Counted from the stretch's first letter, positions 9,322 through 18,804 are shown. The stretch is 53,571 bases of DNA from Desulfovibrio piger (GCF_012843875.1 NZ_JABAFY010000016.1:1-53571), one strand, 5' to 3'. The notes: a model not told the origin generated them from the letters alone. Made by a program: numbers and translations.

Positions 9322-10628
9322 GCCAGGCTTCCCACGATGCGCTTGAAGTCGTTGCCGCGTTCCACATAATTGCGGTACTGGTCAAAACTGGAAGTTGCCG
9401 GAGCCAGCAGGACCACATCGCCCTCCTTCACCTTGCCCTGCAGGGCCAGGACAGCGTCTTCCATGCGCTCGTGCCAGCACAGGGGCACCACGCCCTGCCA
9501 GGCAGCCTCGAAGATCTCGCGGCTGGCCCCGTACAGGTTCACGCTCTTGGCCTTGCGGCGCAACAGATCCTTCATGCCGTCCAGATCCCCGCCCTTGAAC
9601 TTGCCGCCGCACAGCAGGTGCACGGGATGGTCCATGGCTTCCAGCGCCACTTCCAGAGCGGCCACCGTGGTGCATTTGGAGTCGTTCACATAAAGCACGC
9701 CGTGCACGCGGGCCACGGATTCCAGCCGGTTGGGCAGGGGCTTGAAGGCAGCCACCGCGCGGGCGGCATTCTCCAGCGTCACGCCGAAGGGACGGCAGGC
9801 CTGCCAGGCGGCTTCGGCATTGAACTGGTTGTGCTGTCCGAACAGGGGGCAGTCCGGGAAGCGGCCTTCGGGCCGGATCCACACCTTGCGGGCCCTGAGG
9901 CCGAAGCGGGCGGCGGTCTCTTCCAGCCCGGGCTCCAAAACCGCCAGGTCCTCTTCCGTCTGGCAGCGGAACAGACGGAACTTGGCCTCGATGTATTCTT
10001 CCATGTCCTTGTGGTAATCCAGATGGTTGGGCGAGATGTTCAGCACCACGGCCACCCGGGGATGGAAGGTGGAACAGCACTGGAGCTGGAAGCTCGAGGT
10101 CTCCAGCACCAGCACGTCGGCCTTTTCGCCGGAAAGCAGATATTCCGAAAGGGGCGTGCCGATATTGCCGCCCAGAAAAACACGCAGGCCCTGCTCCCGC
10201 AGCATGGCCGCCGCCAGACTGACCGTGGTGGTCTTGCCGCTGGTGCCGGTCACCGCCAGCACGGGCTCGCCGTCAAGGGCTCGCCAGGCCAGCTCCATCT
10301 CGGCCAGGATCTCGGTACCTTCCGCATCGGCATGGGGGCCCATCATCTCGCGCAGGCGCACCACGGGCAGGCCGGGGCTGGGCACCACCATCTTCGCACC
10401 GGCAAAGAGCTCCGGCCCCTGTTCCCCCAGCACCAGTTCGATGCCTTCCGCGCGCAGGGCCGCGGCCTGCGCTTCGTCCAGAGCCTGGGGATTGCTCTCC
10501 AGCAGGCGCACCCGGGCGCCCTGCCGCAACAGAAGACGGGCCGCTGCCTTGCCGGAACGCCCGGCGCCCACCACTACAGCCAGTTCACCGGCCTTGATGC
10601 ACCGGCCACGATCTTCATTCTGAGCCAT
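9318..10628 (-). CDS. murD: UDP-MurNAc-L-alanine--D-glutamate ligase MurD
   Basis: 436 aa cytoplasmic Mur ligase. It has the Rossmann start VVVGAGRSGKAAARLLL, the P-loop VTGTSGKTTT at 126-135, the NISPNHLDYHKDMEEYI helix and the C-terminal DPVHLL-type block seen here as HPVHLLCGGKFKGGDLDG. It is the first gene after the intrinsic terminator at 10691-10737. It therefore depends on readthrough or on a promoter in the 110-nt gap. I see only a weak -10-like TATCTT there. Confidence 0.96.
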   Translation of the reverse strand: MAQNEDRGRCIKAGELAVVVGAGRSGKAAARLLLRQGARVRLLESNPQALDEAQAAALRAEGIELVLGEQGPELFAGAKMVVPSPGLPVVRLREMMGPHADAEGTEILAEMELAWRALDGEPVLAVTGTSGKTTTVSLAAAMLREQGLRVFLGGNIGTPLSEYLLSGEKADVLVLETSSFQLQCCSTFHPRVAVVLNISPNHLDYHKDMEEYIEAKFRLFRCQTEEDLAVLEPGLEETAARFGLRARKVWIRPEGRFPDCPLFGQHNQFNAEAAWQACRPFGVTLENAARAVAAFKPLPNRLESVARVHGVLYVNDSKCTTVAALEVALEAMDHPVHLLCGGKFKGGDLDGMKDLLRRKAKSVNLYGASREIFEAAWQGVVPLCWHERMEDAVLALQGKVKEGDVVLLAPATSSFDQYRNYVERGNDFKRIVGSLA

Positions 10629-10690
10629 GTCACATTCCTCGCGGATAAGATATTGCCGCGCACTGCACCGGCAGGCACGGCGGACAGGAT

Positions 10691-10737
10691 AAAAAACGGC
10701 GAGCGGGCCCCGGCCTCATGCAGCCGGAGCCCTCGCC
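10691..10737 (-). terminator. Internal intrinsic terminator between mraY and murD
   Basis: Read on the minus strand, GGCGAG pairs with CTCGCC (10732-10737 with 10698-10703) and the stem continues through a GC-rich arm (10723-10731 with 10106-like partner positions 10706-10114, i.e. 10706-10714) with one mismatch. An 8-nt loop caps it. TTTTTT (10696-10691) follows at once. The hairpin begins 1-2 nt after the mraY stop codon. Confidence 0.8.
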
Positions 10738-10738
10738 A

Positions 10739-11815
10739 TCAGCGCAGTTTCAGTACCGACAGGGCCACCAGCCCCAGCAGTGCGGACGTGATCCAGAACC
10801 GGATGATGATCTTCGATTCCGGGATGCCCTTCAGTTCAAAGTGATGATGCAGGGGCGCCATGCGGAACAGGCGTTTGCCGCCTGTCCAGCGGAAGTAGCT
10901 CACCTGCATGATGACCGACAGGGTCTCGGCCACGAACAGACCGCCCACCACGGCCAGGATGAGTTCCTGCTTGCAGAGCAGGGCCAGATAGCCGAGCACG
11001 CCGCCCAGGGCCAGCGAGCCCACGTCGCCCATGAAGACCTGGGCCGGATAGGCGTTGAACCACAAAAAGCCCAGCCCCGCGCCTACCAGAGCCGCACAGA
11101 ACACCGTGACCTCACCGACGCCCGGCGTATAGGGCAGCAGCAGATAATTGGCGAAGCGGGCATGGCCCGTCACATAGATGAAGATGGCGAAAACGATACC
11201 GGCCACGATACAGGGCCCGATGGCCAGACCGTCCAGACCGTCGGTCAGGTTGACGGCATTGGACGAGGCCACCATGACGAAAACCCCGAACGGCAGATAC
11301 AGGGGACCAAGGTCAGGAGCCCAGTCCTTGACGAAGGGGATGCTCAGCTGGCTGGAATAGCCGGGATCCGTGACCAGGAAGAGCATGGCCACCACGGCCA
11401 CCGCCAGCTGGCCCGCCAGCTTGGCCCGGCCGCTGATGCCGCGGTTCTCGGCATGGCGCAGCTTGGTCATGTCGTCCCAGAATCCCACGGCCGCAAAGCC
11501 CCAGAACACCAGCAGGGTCTGCCAGATGTAGAAATTGCCCAGATCCGCCCACAGCAGCAGGCTGACCGTGAGGCTGAAGAGCATCAGCAGGCCGCCCATG
11601 GTGGGCGTGCCTTCCTTGCAGGCATGGGCCGTCACTTCATGCAGGATGTGCTGGCCGCATTTGAGGCGGCGCAGCCAGGCGATGAACCGGGGACCCAGCA
11701 GGATGGAGAGCACCAGGGCCGTGATGAGCGCGGCCATGGAACGGAAGGTGATGTACCGGAAAACATTGAGCGCCGTCCATTCGGACGCCCACGGTACCAG
11801 CAGGTTATACAGCAT
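10739..11815 (-). CDS. mraY: Phospho-MurNAc-pentapeptide translocase MraY
   Basis: 358 aa with ten predicted membrane helices. It transfers phospho-MurNAc-pentapeptide to undecaprenyl phosphate to make lipid I. Motifs are [13 protein letters not shown] near the N-terminus, the [17 protein letters not shown] aspartate block, the [15 protein letters not shown] motif and [17 protein letters not shown] near the end. It follows the murF stop with no gap, and a terminator follows it. Confidence 0.97.
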   Translation of the reverse strand: MLYNLLVPWASEWTALNVFRYITFRSMAALITALVLSILLGPRFIAWLRRLKCGQHILHEVTAHACKEGTPTMGGLLMLFSLTVSLLLWADLGNFYIWQTLLVFWGFAAVGFWDDMTKLRHAENRGISGRAKLAGQLAVAVVAMLFLVTDPGYSSQLSIPFVKDWAPDLGPLYLPFGVFVMVASSNAVNLTDGLDGLAIGPCIVAGIVFAIFIYVTGHARFANYLLLPYTPGVGEVTVFCAALVGAGLGFLWFNAYPAQVFMGDVGSLALGGVLGYLALLCKQELILAVVGGLFVAETLSVIMQVSYFRWTGGKRLFRMAPLHHHFELKGIPESKIIIRFWITSALLGLVALSVLKLR

Positions 11816-13237
11816 CTACAGACTCTCCGTACGGCTGCCGGGCAGCCAGTCGCTCTGCTCCAGAGCTTCAAGCAATTCTTCCAGATGGTTGCCGCGCGAT
11901 CCCTTGAAGAGCATGAGGCCCCCCTGCTCTCCCGTCTCGGCGGGAAGATGTTCACGCAGGGCCTGCACGAAGGCCTCGCCGGAATCCACGGGCAGGAACT
12001 TGCCCGTGTACAGCCCGTGCTCCAGGCCGTCCCGCACGGCATCGGCATGGCCGCCGCGCCAGAAGACCAGCACAGGACGCAGCTGGGCCAGATGCCTGCC
12101 CAGGCGTTCATGCTCCCTATCCGCCACGCTGCCCAGTTCGCGCATCTCGCCCAGCACCACCACGAAAGGCCGTTTCTGGGCGCTTTCCGCCGCGGCGTCA
12201 AGCATGCGGGCCATGGAAAGCGGGTTGGCATTGTAGGTATCGTCCACGATGTCCCAGTTGCCGCGACGGCTGCGGGCAAAGCGCTGCGGCGGCAGCTGCG
12301 CGTCGGCGAAACCGGCGGCGATCTCCTCGGCGGTCAGGCCCAGCATGTGGGCGGCGGCCGCCACGGCGATGCAGTTCTCGGTACCGTAATCGCCGCGGAA
12401 AGGCGCGATAACGTCACAGGGACGACCGTCCAGCCACAGGCGGTACTGCCCGTGCACCCCATCGCTACACCCGGCATAGGCCGCACGATAGGAGAGCGGA
12501 CGCCCGCTGGCCGTGAAGAAGAGCACGTCGCCGAACACGGCCCGCGCCTCGCGGACGAGGTCGTCATAGTCGGCGCTCACGAGGGCCTGGCCTTCGGGGG
12601 CCAGATGGGCCAGAAGACGGGACTTGTGCCAGGCCACGCCGCGTTCGCCCAGCCCCTCGGTATGGGCGGCGCCCACGTTGAGGATCAGGGCCAGATCGGG
12701 CTGGAGGATGGCGCCCAGCTCGTCCATGTCGCCCTCGTGGCTGATACCGGCCTCGAAGACCCAGAAGTCCTCGTCCCCGTCGGTCTTGAGCATGCACAGG
12801 GGCATGCCCACCTGATTGTTGAGGTTGAGGGCATTGCAGGCGGTCTTGCCGCGCCGCGACAGCACATGGGCCAGCAGTTCCTTGACCGTGGTCTTGCCCG
12901 CGGAGCCGGTGATGCCCACCACCCGGGCAGAGGACTTGCCGCGCCAGAGGGCGGCCACGGCGCCCAGGGCGCGCACCGTATCCTGGACCAGCAGGACAGG
13001 CACGGACAGGCCTTCCAGCGGGCGGGAAGCCAGCACGGCCACAGCGCCCTGCTCCACGGCACGGGCGGCATAATCATGGCCGTCCACGCGCTCGCCGGCG
13101 ATGCAGACGAACAGGCTGCCGGCCACGGCCTCGCGGCTGTCCGTGACGACCGAGGTGACCGTCACGCTGCCGTCGGTCACCTTCACATCCCGGGCACAGC
13201 CCAGACAACGAACGATTTCAGCAAGATCTAGGCGCAC
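11816..13237 (-). CDS. murF: UDP-MurNAc-tripeptide--D-Ala-D-Ala ligase MurF
   Basis: 473 aa cytoplasmic Mur ligase. The P-loop GITGSAGKTTVKEL is at 108-121, the nucleotide-sugar domain has VTSVVTDSREAVAGSLFVCI near 26-45, and DDTYNANPLSMARMLD is typical of MurF. The start is GTG at 13237-13235, preceded by GGGAG, and overlaps the murE stop by 10 nt. No ddl gene is in the cluster, so D-Ala-D-Ala must be made elsewhere. Confidence 0.96.
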   Translation of the reverse strand: MRLDLAEIVRCLGCARDVKVTDGSVTVTSVVTDSREAVAGSLFVCIAGERVDGHDYAARAVEQGAVAVLASRPLEGLSVPVLLVQDTVRALGAVAALWRGKSSARVVGITGSAGKTTVKELLAHVLSRRGKTACNALNLNNQVGMPLCMLKTDGDEDFWVFEAGISHEGDMDELGAILQPDLALILNVGAAHTEGLGERGVAWHKSRLLAHLAPEGQALVSADYDDLVREARAVFGDVLFFTASGRPLSYRAAYAGCSDGVHGQYRLWLDGRPCDVIAPFRGDYGTENCIAVAAAAHMLGLTAEEIAAGFADAQLPPQRFARSRRGNWDIVDDTYNANPLSMARMLDAAAESAQKRPFVVVLGEMRELGSVADREHERLGRHLAQLRPVLVFWRGGHADAVRDGLEHGLYTGKFLPVDSGEAFVQALREHLPAETGEQGGLMLFKGSRGNHLEELLEALEQSDWLPGSRTESL

Positions 13238-14682
13238 CCCAACAGCTCCCGCACCACTTCCTGATCACTGTAGTGATGTTTGGTGCCCTGAATGATCTGA
13301 TAATCCTCATGGCCCTTGCCGGCGATCAGCAGGGCATCATCGGGACCGAGCATTTCCACGGCCTTGGCCGTTGCCTTGCGGCGGTCCACTTCCACGACGA
13401 CTTCCCTGGCTTCGCGCAGGCCGGGCAGCACATCCTTGAGGATGGCTTCCGGGTCCTCGAAACGGGGATTGTCCGAGGTCAGCACGGCCACGTCGGAATA
13501 GCGGGCCACGGCTTCGCCCATGATGGGGCGCTTGGTGCGGTCACGGTTGCCGCCGCAGCCGAAGACCGTGACGATGCGCTTGAAACCGGCGCCGCGCAGG
13601 GCCTTCAGGACGTTGACCAGCGCGTCCGGCGTGTGGGCATAGTCCACGAAGACGTGCAGCTTGCGGGCATTGGGAACCCGTTCCAGACGGCCGCACACAC
13701 CGTGGAAGTCTTCCAGATGGCGCAGGTCGTCCGGCATCAGGCCCAGCTCCAGGGCCAGGGCCTGCACGGAGAGCAGGTTGGAGGCATTGAAGGCCCCCAC
13801 CAGCGGCGAGCGCAGTTCCCACTGCTGGCCGTCCAGATGCATGCGCAGATGGCAGCCGTCCGTACCGGCGGACAACAGCTCGCCCCACAGATGACGCTGC
13901 TGCGGGAGCGCCTTCTGCAGGCCGAAGGACAGGGCCCGCGGGCACAGCTCCAGCAGGCGGCGGCCCCAGGGATCATCGCCGTTGATGGCCATGACCTTGT
14001 CGGCGCGGGGCAGTTCCAGGAACAGACGGGACTTGGCCCGGAAATAGCTTTCCATGTCCTGGTGGAAATCCAGATGGTCCTGGGTCAGGTTGCTGAAGGA
14101 GGCCCCGGCAAAGGGCACCCCGCAGACGCGCTGCTGTTCCAGGGCGTGGGAAGAGACCTCCATGACGGCGATGTCCACCCCGGCCTGCGCCATGGCCGCC
14201 AGCATGGCGTGCACGCGCAGGGGATCGGGCGTGGTCAGGGGCGCGGCCTCGCAATGACCGGGCCAGCGGTAGCTCACCGTGCCCAGCACGCCCACCTTGT
14301 GTCCGGTGGCCGTGAACAGATGCTCCAGCAAATAGGCGCTGGTGGTCTTGCCGTTGGTGCCGGTGACGCCCAGTACGCGCAGCGGTAGGCTGCCGGTATG
14401 CCAGCGGGCCTCGGCCAGACGCCACAGGGCCTCGCGGGGATCGTCATGATGGACCACCGTGCAGCCCGCGGCACGGGCGGCCTCGGCTTCGGCCCCTCCG
14501 GGCAGGCAGACGATGGTGGACGCACCGGCCTCCACGGCCGGCGGGATGAAACGGGCGCCGTCAGCATTGACCCCGGGGACAGCCACAAAGATGTCCCCCT
14601 TGCCGACCTCACGCGAGTCGGAGCGGATCTCCCCTCCCTCACGGCGCACCTTGTCGAGCAATTGTTCGAATTCGCGATTCAC
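13228..14682 (-). CDS. murE: UDP-MurNAc-tripeptide synthetase MurE (meso-DAP adding)
   Basis: 484 aa cytoplasmic Mur ligase. The P-loop GVTGTNGKTTSAYLLEH is at about 105-121. The TSDNPRFEDPEAI block contains DNPR, the motif that marks meso-diaminopimelate rather than lysine ligases. I use the GTG at 14682-14680 because GGAGAGG lies 5-11 nt before it; the GTG seven codons upstream has no ribosome site. The start then falls 2 nt after the ftsI stop, and the ribosome site lies inside the end of ftsI. Confidence 0.94.
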   Translation of the reverse strand: MNREFEQLLDKVRREGGEIRSDSREVGKGDIFVAVPGVNADGARFIPPAVEAGASTIVCLPGGAEAEAARAAGCTVVHHDDPREALWRLAEARWHTGSLPLRVLGVTGTNGKTTSAYLLEHLFTATGHKVGVLGTVSYRWPGHCEAAPLTTPDPLRVHAMLAAMAQAGVDIAVMEVSSHALEQQRVCGVPFAGASFSNLTQDHLDFHQDMESYFRAKSRLFLELPRADKVMAINGDDPWGRRLLELCPRALSFGLQKALPQQRHLWGELLSAGTDGCHLRMHLDGQQWELRSPLVGAFNASNLLSVQALALELGLMPDDLRHLEDFHGVCGRLERVPNARKLHVFVDYAHTPDALVNVLKALRGAGFKRIVTVFGCGGNRDRTKRPIMGEAVARYSDVAVLTSDNPRFEDPEAILKDVLPGLREAREVVVEVDRRKATAKAVEMLGPDDALLIAGKGHEDYQIIQGTKHHYSDQEVVRELLGCA

Positions 14683-14684
14683 GG

Positions 14685-16817
14685 TTACCTCTCCGAGAGC
14701 CACAGAATGTAAGTGACGTTTTCTCCTTCCTTGGGCCAGGCCGTGCCCGGCGGCGGGCTCTGCCTGACCACGCGCGTGCCGGTCCCCTTGAGCTCCGGCA
14801 CGATCCCGGCGCGGGCAAAAAGTTCCACGGCGTTGCGCACCGTCTTGCCCTTGACGTCGGGGACCCGGCTGGAGGCCTTGGCCAGATGGCCGGGCTGCTG
14901 CATGGACGGCGGACGTCTGGTCTGGACGTCTTCCTTGGCCAGGAAGGGCACATCCAGACGCGAAAGCTTGAGGCCGCGCTGACGGCCCTTGTCCTTGTCC
15001 GGCTTGTCGTCCTTTTCCGCCTGACTGGTGGCATCAGGCACGATGGCGCCGCTGTAGGTGATGGCGCGCGAGGCGATCTCGCGGAACACGGGCGCGGCCA
15101 CCACGCCCCCGTACTGGTTCTTGGTGGGTTCGTCCACCAGCACCACGATCAGATAGCGGGGATTGTCGGCGGGCAAAAAGCCCACGAAGGAGGCCAGACG
15201 CTTGGCGCCGTAGGAACCCGCCTTGTGGTCGGCCTTCTGGGCGGTGCCGGTCTTGCCGGCCACTTCCACCCCTTCGATGCGGGCCCGCTTGCCGGTACCG
15301 TCCTTTTCTTCCACCACGTCGCGCATCATGCCCATGACCTCACGGCAGACGCGCTCCGAAAAGATGCGCTCGTAACGCTGTTCCACATTGACCTGCTCGC
15401 GCAGCAGGCGCAGCGGCTTGTAGACACCATTGTTGAGCAGGGTCAAGTAGCCCTGCGCCATCTGCAGGGCCGTGACGGACACGCTCTGCCCGAAGGAGGC
15501 GGACATGAGGTCGGCCTCGCTCCAGGAGCGGGGCTGGCGCAGGATGCCCCGGCTGTCGGCCACGGGCACGCAGGTGCTCTCCCCGAAGCCGAGGGCGCGC
15601 AGGTACTTGTAGAGCGTGGGCGAGCCCAGCTCCAGACCGATCTTGGCCATGCCGATGTTGGAGGAATAGCGCAGCACCTTGTGCGCGGGCAACACGCCCT
15701 GCCGCGAGGTGTCGCGGATGGTCACCTTCTTGATCTCCCACTTGCCGTTCTCGCAGTCGATGGCCGTATTGCGGTTGAGCTTGCGCTCCTGCAGGGCCGA
15801 GGCCATGACGAAGGGCTTGAAGGTGGAACCGGGTTCCAGGGCGTCGGAGGCCAGCCGGTTGCGGTAGATCATGGGGCTGGACTGCCGGTAGGTATTGGGA
15901 TTGAAGAAGGGATACTGCGCCCAGGCCAGGATGTCGCCGCTGGGCACATCCACCACCAGGGCCCCGCTCCAGCGGGCATCGAAGTCCCGGGCGGCACGGG
16001 CCACGGCTTCTTCGGCGATGAACTGCAGCTGCACGTCCAGCGTCAGCATCAAGTCCTCGCCGCGGAGCTCGTCCTTGCCTTCTTCATGCAGGTAAAAACG
16101 GCGGCCCATGGCGTCGCGCTGCACCACCATGCGGGTGGGCGTGCCCGCAAGACGGTCGTCCAGCGAGCGTTCCAGGCCTTCCAGGCCTTTGTCGTCCACG
16201 CCCACGAAGCCGAGCAGCTGCCCGGCCAGATGCTTGAAGGGATAGACGCGGTCGTATTCCTTGGAAAGGCCGATGCCGGGCAGGCCCGCCTTGCGCACGG
16301 CCTCGGCGGTGTAATCGTCCACTTTGCGGCGCACCCAGACGAAACGGCGCTTGGTCTTGGAAAGCTCGTCATAGAGCTTTTGCGGTTCGATGCCGAGGAT
16401 GGGCCCCAGGGTGTTGGCCATGGTCAGGAAATCCTGGATCTCCTGCGGCCGGGCATAGACGGAACGGGCCTCCACGCTGCGGGCCAGCACCTGCCCGTTG
16501 CGGTCCATGATCATGCCGCGCTTGCCGGTGACCAGTTCCGTGGCCATATGCTGGCGGCGGGCCTTGTCGGCCAGGCGCGGGCCCTCGATCATCTGCAGAT
16601 ACCAGGCACGGCCCCACAGGCCCAGCCACAGGACGCAGAAAATGGCCACGACAGCGGCGATGCGGGCCTTGCCCCAGTCCACCCTGTCGACCCAGCTCAG
16701 GCCCCTGTTCTTGGGCGCAACAGAAACACGCCGGGCCCCACCGCTGCGTACGGTACGCGATGCGGTACGGCCCGGACGACGTTTCTTGTCTCCGGTATCG
16801 GATGAGAATTTGAACAT
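14685..16817 (-). CDS. ftsI: Division-specific transpeptidase FtsI (PBP3/SpoVD type, PASTA)
   Basis: 710 aa class B penicillin-binding protein. It has a basic cytoplasmic tail, one membrane helix (about 52-70), the dimerisation domain starting RGMIMDRNGQVLARS, and the transpeptidase domain. The active-site SxxK is in EPGSTFKPF (Ser331, Lys334), the SxN is in YSSNIGMAKIG and the KTGT box is in VAGKTGTAQKADHKAG. A C-terminal PASTA domain (about 650-708, PDVKGKTVRNAVELFARAG) makes it longer than the E. coli protein. It cross-links septal peptidoglycan with FtsW. Confidence 0.96.
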   Translation of the reverse strand: MFKFSSDTGDKKRRPGRTASRTVRSGGARRVSVAPKNRGLSWVDRVDWGKARIAAVVAIFCVLWLGLWGRAWYLQMIEGPRLADKARRQHMATELVTGKRGMIMDRNGQVLARSVEARSVYARPQEIQDFLTMANTLGPILGIEPQKLYDELSKTKRRFVWVRRKVDDYTAEAVRKAGLPGIGLSKEYDRVYPFKHLAGQLLGFVGVDDKGLEGLERSLDDRLAGTPTRMVVQRDAMGRRFYLHEEGKDELRGEDLMLTLDVQLQFIAEEAVARAARDFDARWSGALVVDVPSGDILAWAQYPFFNPNTYRQSSPMIYRNRLASDALEPGSTFKPFVMASALQERKLNRNTAIDCENGKWEIKKVTIRDTSRQGVLPAHKVLRYSSNIGMAKIGLELGSPTLYKYLRALGFGESTCVPVADSRGILRQPRSWSEADLMSASFGQSVSVTALQMAQGYLTLLNNGVYKPLRLLREQVNVEQRYERIFSERVCREVMGMMRDVVEEKDGTGKRARIEGVEVAGKTGTAQKADHKAGSYGAKRLASFVGFLPADNPRYLIVVLVDEPTKNQYGGVVAAPVFREIASRAITYSGAIVPDATSQAEKDDKPDKDKGRQRGLKLSRLDVPFLAKEDVQTRRPPSMQQPGHLAKASSRVPDVKGKTVRNAVELFARAGIVPELKGTGTRVVRQSPPPGTAWPKEGENVTYILWLSER

Positions 16818-16844
16818 GCGTCCCCCGCTTATGATGCTTGCCGG

Positions 16845-17165
16845 CTAGTGCGCTTCCATACGCCGGACCTGCCCCGGCTTCGGCTCCTTCATGCCGATCT
16901 CCTCCGCCTTGCGGCGCAGCTCGTACGGGGAAAGAAGGCGCTCCCGCTCCACTTCCAGCTTGGCGCGCAGGGCCTTGCGTTCCTGCAACTTGTTCTGGGC
17001 GATATTGATGAAGTAGGTGGTATCGATGCGCTCGATATTGCTCCAGACCAGGATCAGGCACATGGTCATGCAGGCCAGCAGTCCCAGCGCCAGCAGGAGC
17101 AGCCAGCTTTTGGTCTGGACCTTGCCCTGTCCGCGGAACGGCAGCCCGACCGACAGCTTCTTCAT
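16845..17165 (-). CDS. ftsL: Cell division protein FtsL
   Basis: 106 aa bitopic protein with a short basic N-terminus, one membrane helix (about 20-38, LLLLALGLLACMTMCLILVW) and a short periplasmic coiled coil rich in K, R, E and L (about 55-95). FtsL is poorly conserved, so the call rests on size, topology and the position between rsmH and ftsI. Its start overlaps the rsmH stop by 4 nt. Confidence 0.85.
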   Translation of the reverse strand: MKKLSVGLPFRGQGKVQTKSWLLLLALGLLACMTMCLILVWSNIERIDTTYFINIAQNKLQERKALRAKLEVERERLLSPYELRRKAEEIGMKEPKPGQVRRMEAH

Positions 17166-18166
17166 GAAACCGCCTCGGCTATTTTCTCCACGGCCCGCAG
17201 TTTGGCGCTGCTGGCACGCGGATTGATGGCCAGCTCGTCATCGTCGGCCTGCACGGGCTTCTTGTACAGGATCTCGACTTCCGGCACATGGTGGCACACG
17301 CACACCGGCACATGCCGGGGGCAACGGCAGCCCTCGGCCCAGTAGCGCATGGTCTGCTTGACCATGCGGTCTTCTAGGGAATGGAAGGAAATGACCGCCA
17401 GACGGCCGCCCAAGGACAGACGGCCCAGGATGGCATCAAGGAAGCGGCGCAACTCGCCCAGCTCGTCGTTGACGGCCATGCGCAGGGCCTGGAAGGTGCG
17501 CGTGGCGGGATGGCGGCGGGCCTTGGCACGCCACGCGGGCGGATAGGCCTTCTCCACCAGGGCCGCCAGCTGGGCGGTGGTATCGATGGGGTTCTTCTGG
17601 CGGGCATCCACGATGGCCCGGGCTATGCGCCCGGCCTGCGGCTCCTCGCCCAGGGTGGCGATGCATTCCTTGAGGCGGTCGAAACTTTCGCGATTGACCC
17701 AGTGCCAGGCCGAAGGCGCGCCGGAATGCTGGTCCATGCGCATGTCCAGGGGCCCGTCCCCGTAAAAGCTGAAGCCGCGCTCCGCCTCGTCCAGCTGCAG
17801 GGAGGAAACACCGATATCCAGCAGCACGGCGTCGACCTTGTCCCAGCCCAGGTCGTCGAGGGCCTCCTCGAACTGGCTGTAGCGGCAATGGTAGGTATGG
17901 ACGCGCCCACCAAAAGGCTCCAGCCGGCGCCGGGCCAGTTCCAGGGCTTCCTCGTCCCGGTCCAGGGCGCAGAGTTCCGCCTGGGGGGCCGCCTGCAACA
18001 TGGCAGAGCTGTGCCCGGCCATGCCGAGCGTGCCGTCCAGGATGCGCACGGGGCGATCCCTTCCGGCATCCAGCACGGGCTGCAGGGCCGCAAGGGTTTC
18101 CTTCATCAGGACAGGGATATGCAAATCAGCCGCATTTCGTTCCTGTCCCTGCTGCTGCATGGTCAT
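17162..18166 (-). CDS. rsmH: 16S rRNA (cytosine1402-N4)-methyltransferase RsmH
   Basis: 334 aa SAM-dependent methyltransferase (formerly MraW) acting on C1402 in the ribosomal P site. The SAM motif LDGTLGMAGHSSAML is near 44-58. The family blocks DAVLLDIGVSSLQLDEAERG and RTFQALRMAVNDELGEL are present, and so is the C-terminal ISFHSLEDRMVKQTMR. The ATG at 18166 has AGAGGT before it. It is the second gene of the cluster. Confidence 0.96.
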   Translation of the reverse strand: MTMQQQGQERNAADLHIPVLMKETLAALQPVLDAGRDRPVRILDGTLGMAGHSSAMLQAAPQAELCALDRDEEALELARRRLEPFGGRVHTYHCRYSQFEEALDDLGWDKVDAVLLDIGVSSLQLDEAERGFSFYGDGPLDMRMDQHSGAPSAWHWVNRESFDRLKECIATLGEEPQAGRIARAIVDARQKNPIDTTAQLAALVEKAYPPAWRAKARRHPATRTFQALRMAVNDELGELRRFLDAILGRLSLGGRLAVISFHSLEDRMVKQTMRYWAEGCRCPRHVPVCVCHHVPEVEILYKKPVQADDDELAINPRASSAKLRAVEKIAEAVS

Positions 18167-18174
18167 GCTTACCT

Positions 18175-18621
18175 CTAAAGAGCTATATCAAGATGACAGG
18201 CCGCCACTTCATCGCTGACGTCTTCCACCAGCAGGGCATCGAAGCGGGCCTGATCCCAGATCTCGAACTTGTCCGCCATGCCCACCAGTACCACGTCCTT
18301 TTGCAGACCGGCGGCACGCATCAGGGGCTGCGGGATACGTATGCGGCCCTGCGCATCGGGGACCATCCTCTGCGCAAGACCGAGCAACTTCGTTTTGACG
18401 TGGGAAAGCTTCATGGAAGGGAGGGGGACGCTGTTCAGCTTTTCGACGATGGCTTCCCAATCCGCAGGCATGTAGGCCTTGAGGCCTCCGTACAGACCTA
18501 TGGTCAGCCAGAAGGAACCATCCCCGGCGGCCAGCAGGGCATCCCTGTACTCTGGCGGCAGCAGCAGACGGCCCTTGGCGTCAAGATTGCGATATGCGCT
18601 CTGGATAAACAGATTTGCCAC
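18175..18621 (-). CDS. mraZ: Transcriptional regulator MraZ
   Basis: 148 aa with two AbrB-like SpoVT halves, the DNA-binding fold of MraZ. The first carries AYRNLDAKGRLLLPPEYRDAL and the second carries RMVPDAQGRIRIPQPLMRAAG. Both contain the D-x-x-GR turn. MraZ forms rings and binds repeated GTGGG/TGGGN boxes in its own promoter to set dcw expression. Translation starts at GTG 18621-18619 after AGGTGG. Its likely operator is directly upstream. Confidence 0.95.
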   Translation of the reverse strand: MANLFIQSAYRNLDAKGRLLLPPEYRDALLAAGDGSFWLTIGLYGGLKAYMPADWEAIVEKLNSVPLPSMKLSHVKTKLLGLAQRMVPDAQGRIRIPQPLMRAAGLQKDVVLVGMADKFEIWDQARFDALLVEDVSDEVAACHLDIAL

Positions 18622-18638
18622 CGATCCACCACCTGTCG

Positions 18639-18674
18639 CCCACTATTTACCACGTTTTCCCACTTATGCCCCAC
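18639..18674 (-). promoter_or_regulatory. MraZ operator: spaced GTGGG boxes
   Basis: On the minus strand GTGGG, GTGGG, GTGGT and GTGGG lie at 18674-18670, 18663-18659, 18653-18649 and 18643-18639, with starts 10 or 11 bp apart. MraZ boxes are known as TGGGN-type repeats on a 10-bp pitch just before mraZ. They flank and overlap the -10 element and run towards the start codon, which fits autorepression. Confidence 0.8.
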
Positions 18675-18692
18675 CCTTTCCCCCGCTGTCAA
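18663..18692 (-). promoter_or_regulatory. dcw/mraZ promoter
   Basis: On the minus strand a perfect -35 TTGACA (18692-18687) is followed after 18 bp by CATAAG (18668-18663), a 4/6 match to TATAAT. The -10 lies between MraZ boxes, so a bound ring would cover it. Confidence 0.6.
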
Positions 18693-18804
18693 GCGAACAT
18701 GACGGGACGGTGACAATCATGTGATTTTGTTTGTCAATTATTCCAATGGGCTGCCTCGGACTCGGGGTGGGGGCGTCCCCGCCCGCCCGCACGCTTCCTG
18801 CCGC

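Noticed and set aside
10718..13231. 837-codon open frame on the plus strand, opposite mraY and murF
   Set aside because: It is the mirror of two well-supported genes in GC-rich DNA. It is rich in His, Gln, Gly and Ala, has no ribosome site and matches no family.
13273..16805. Long plus-strand frames opposite murE and ftsI
   Set aside because: Shadows of strongly conserved minus-strand genes; the composition (His, Gly, Gln, Ala) is typical of the antisense frame.
18709..18737. Second TTGACA further upstream of mraZ as the promoter
   Set aside because: No -10-like hexamer stands 16-18 bp downstream on the minus strand; the nearer TTGACA at 18692-18687 has one.
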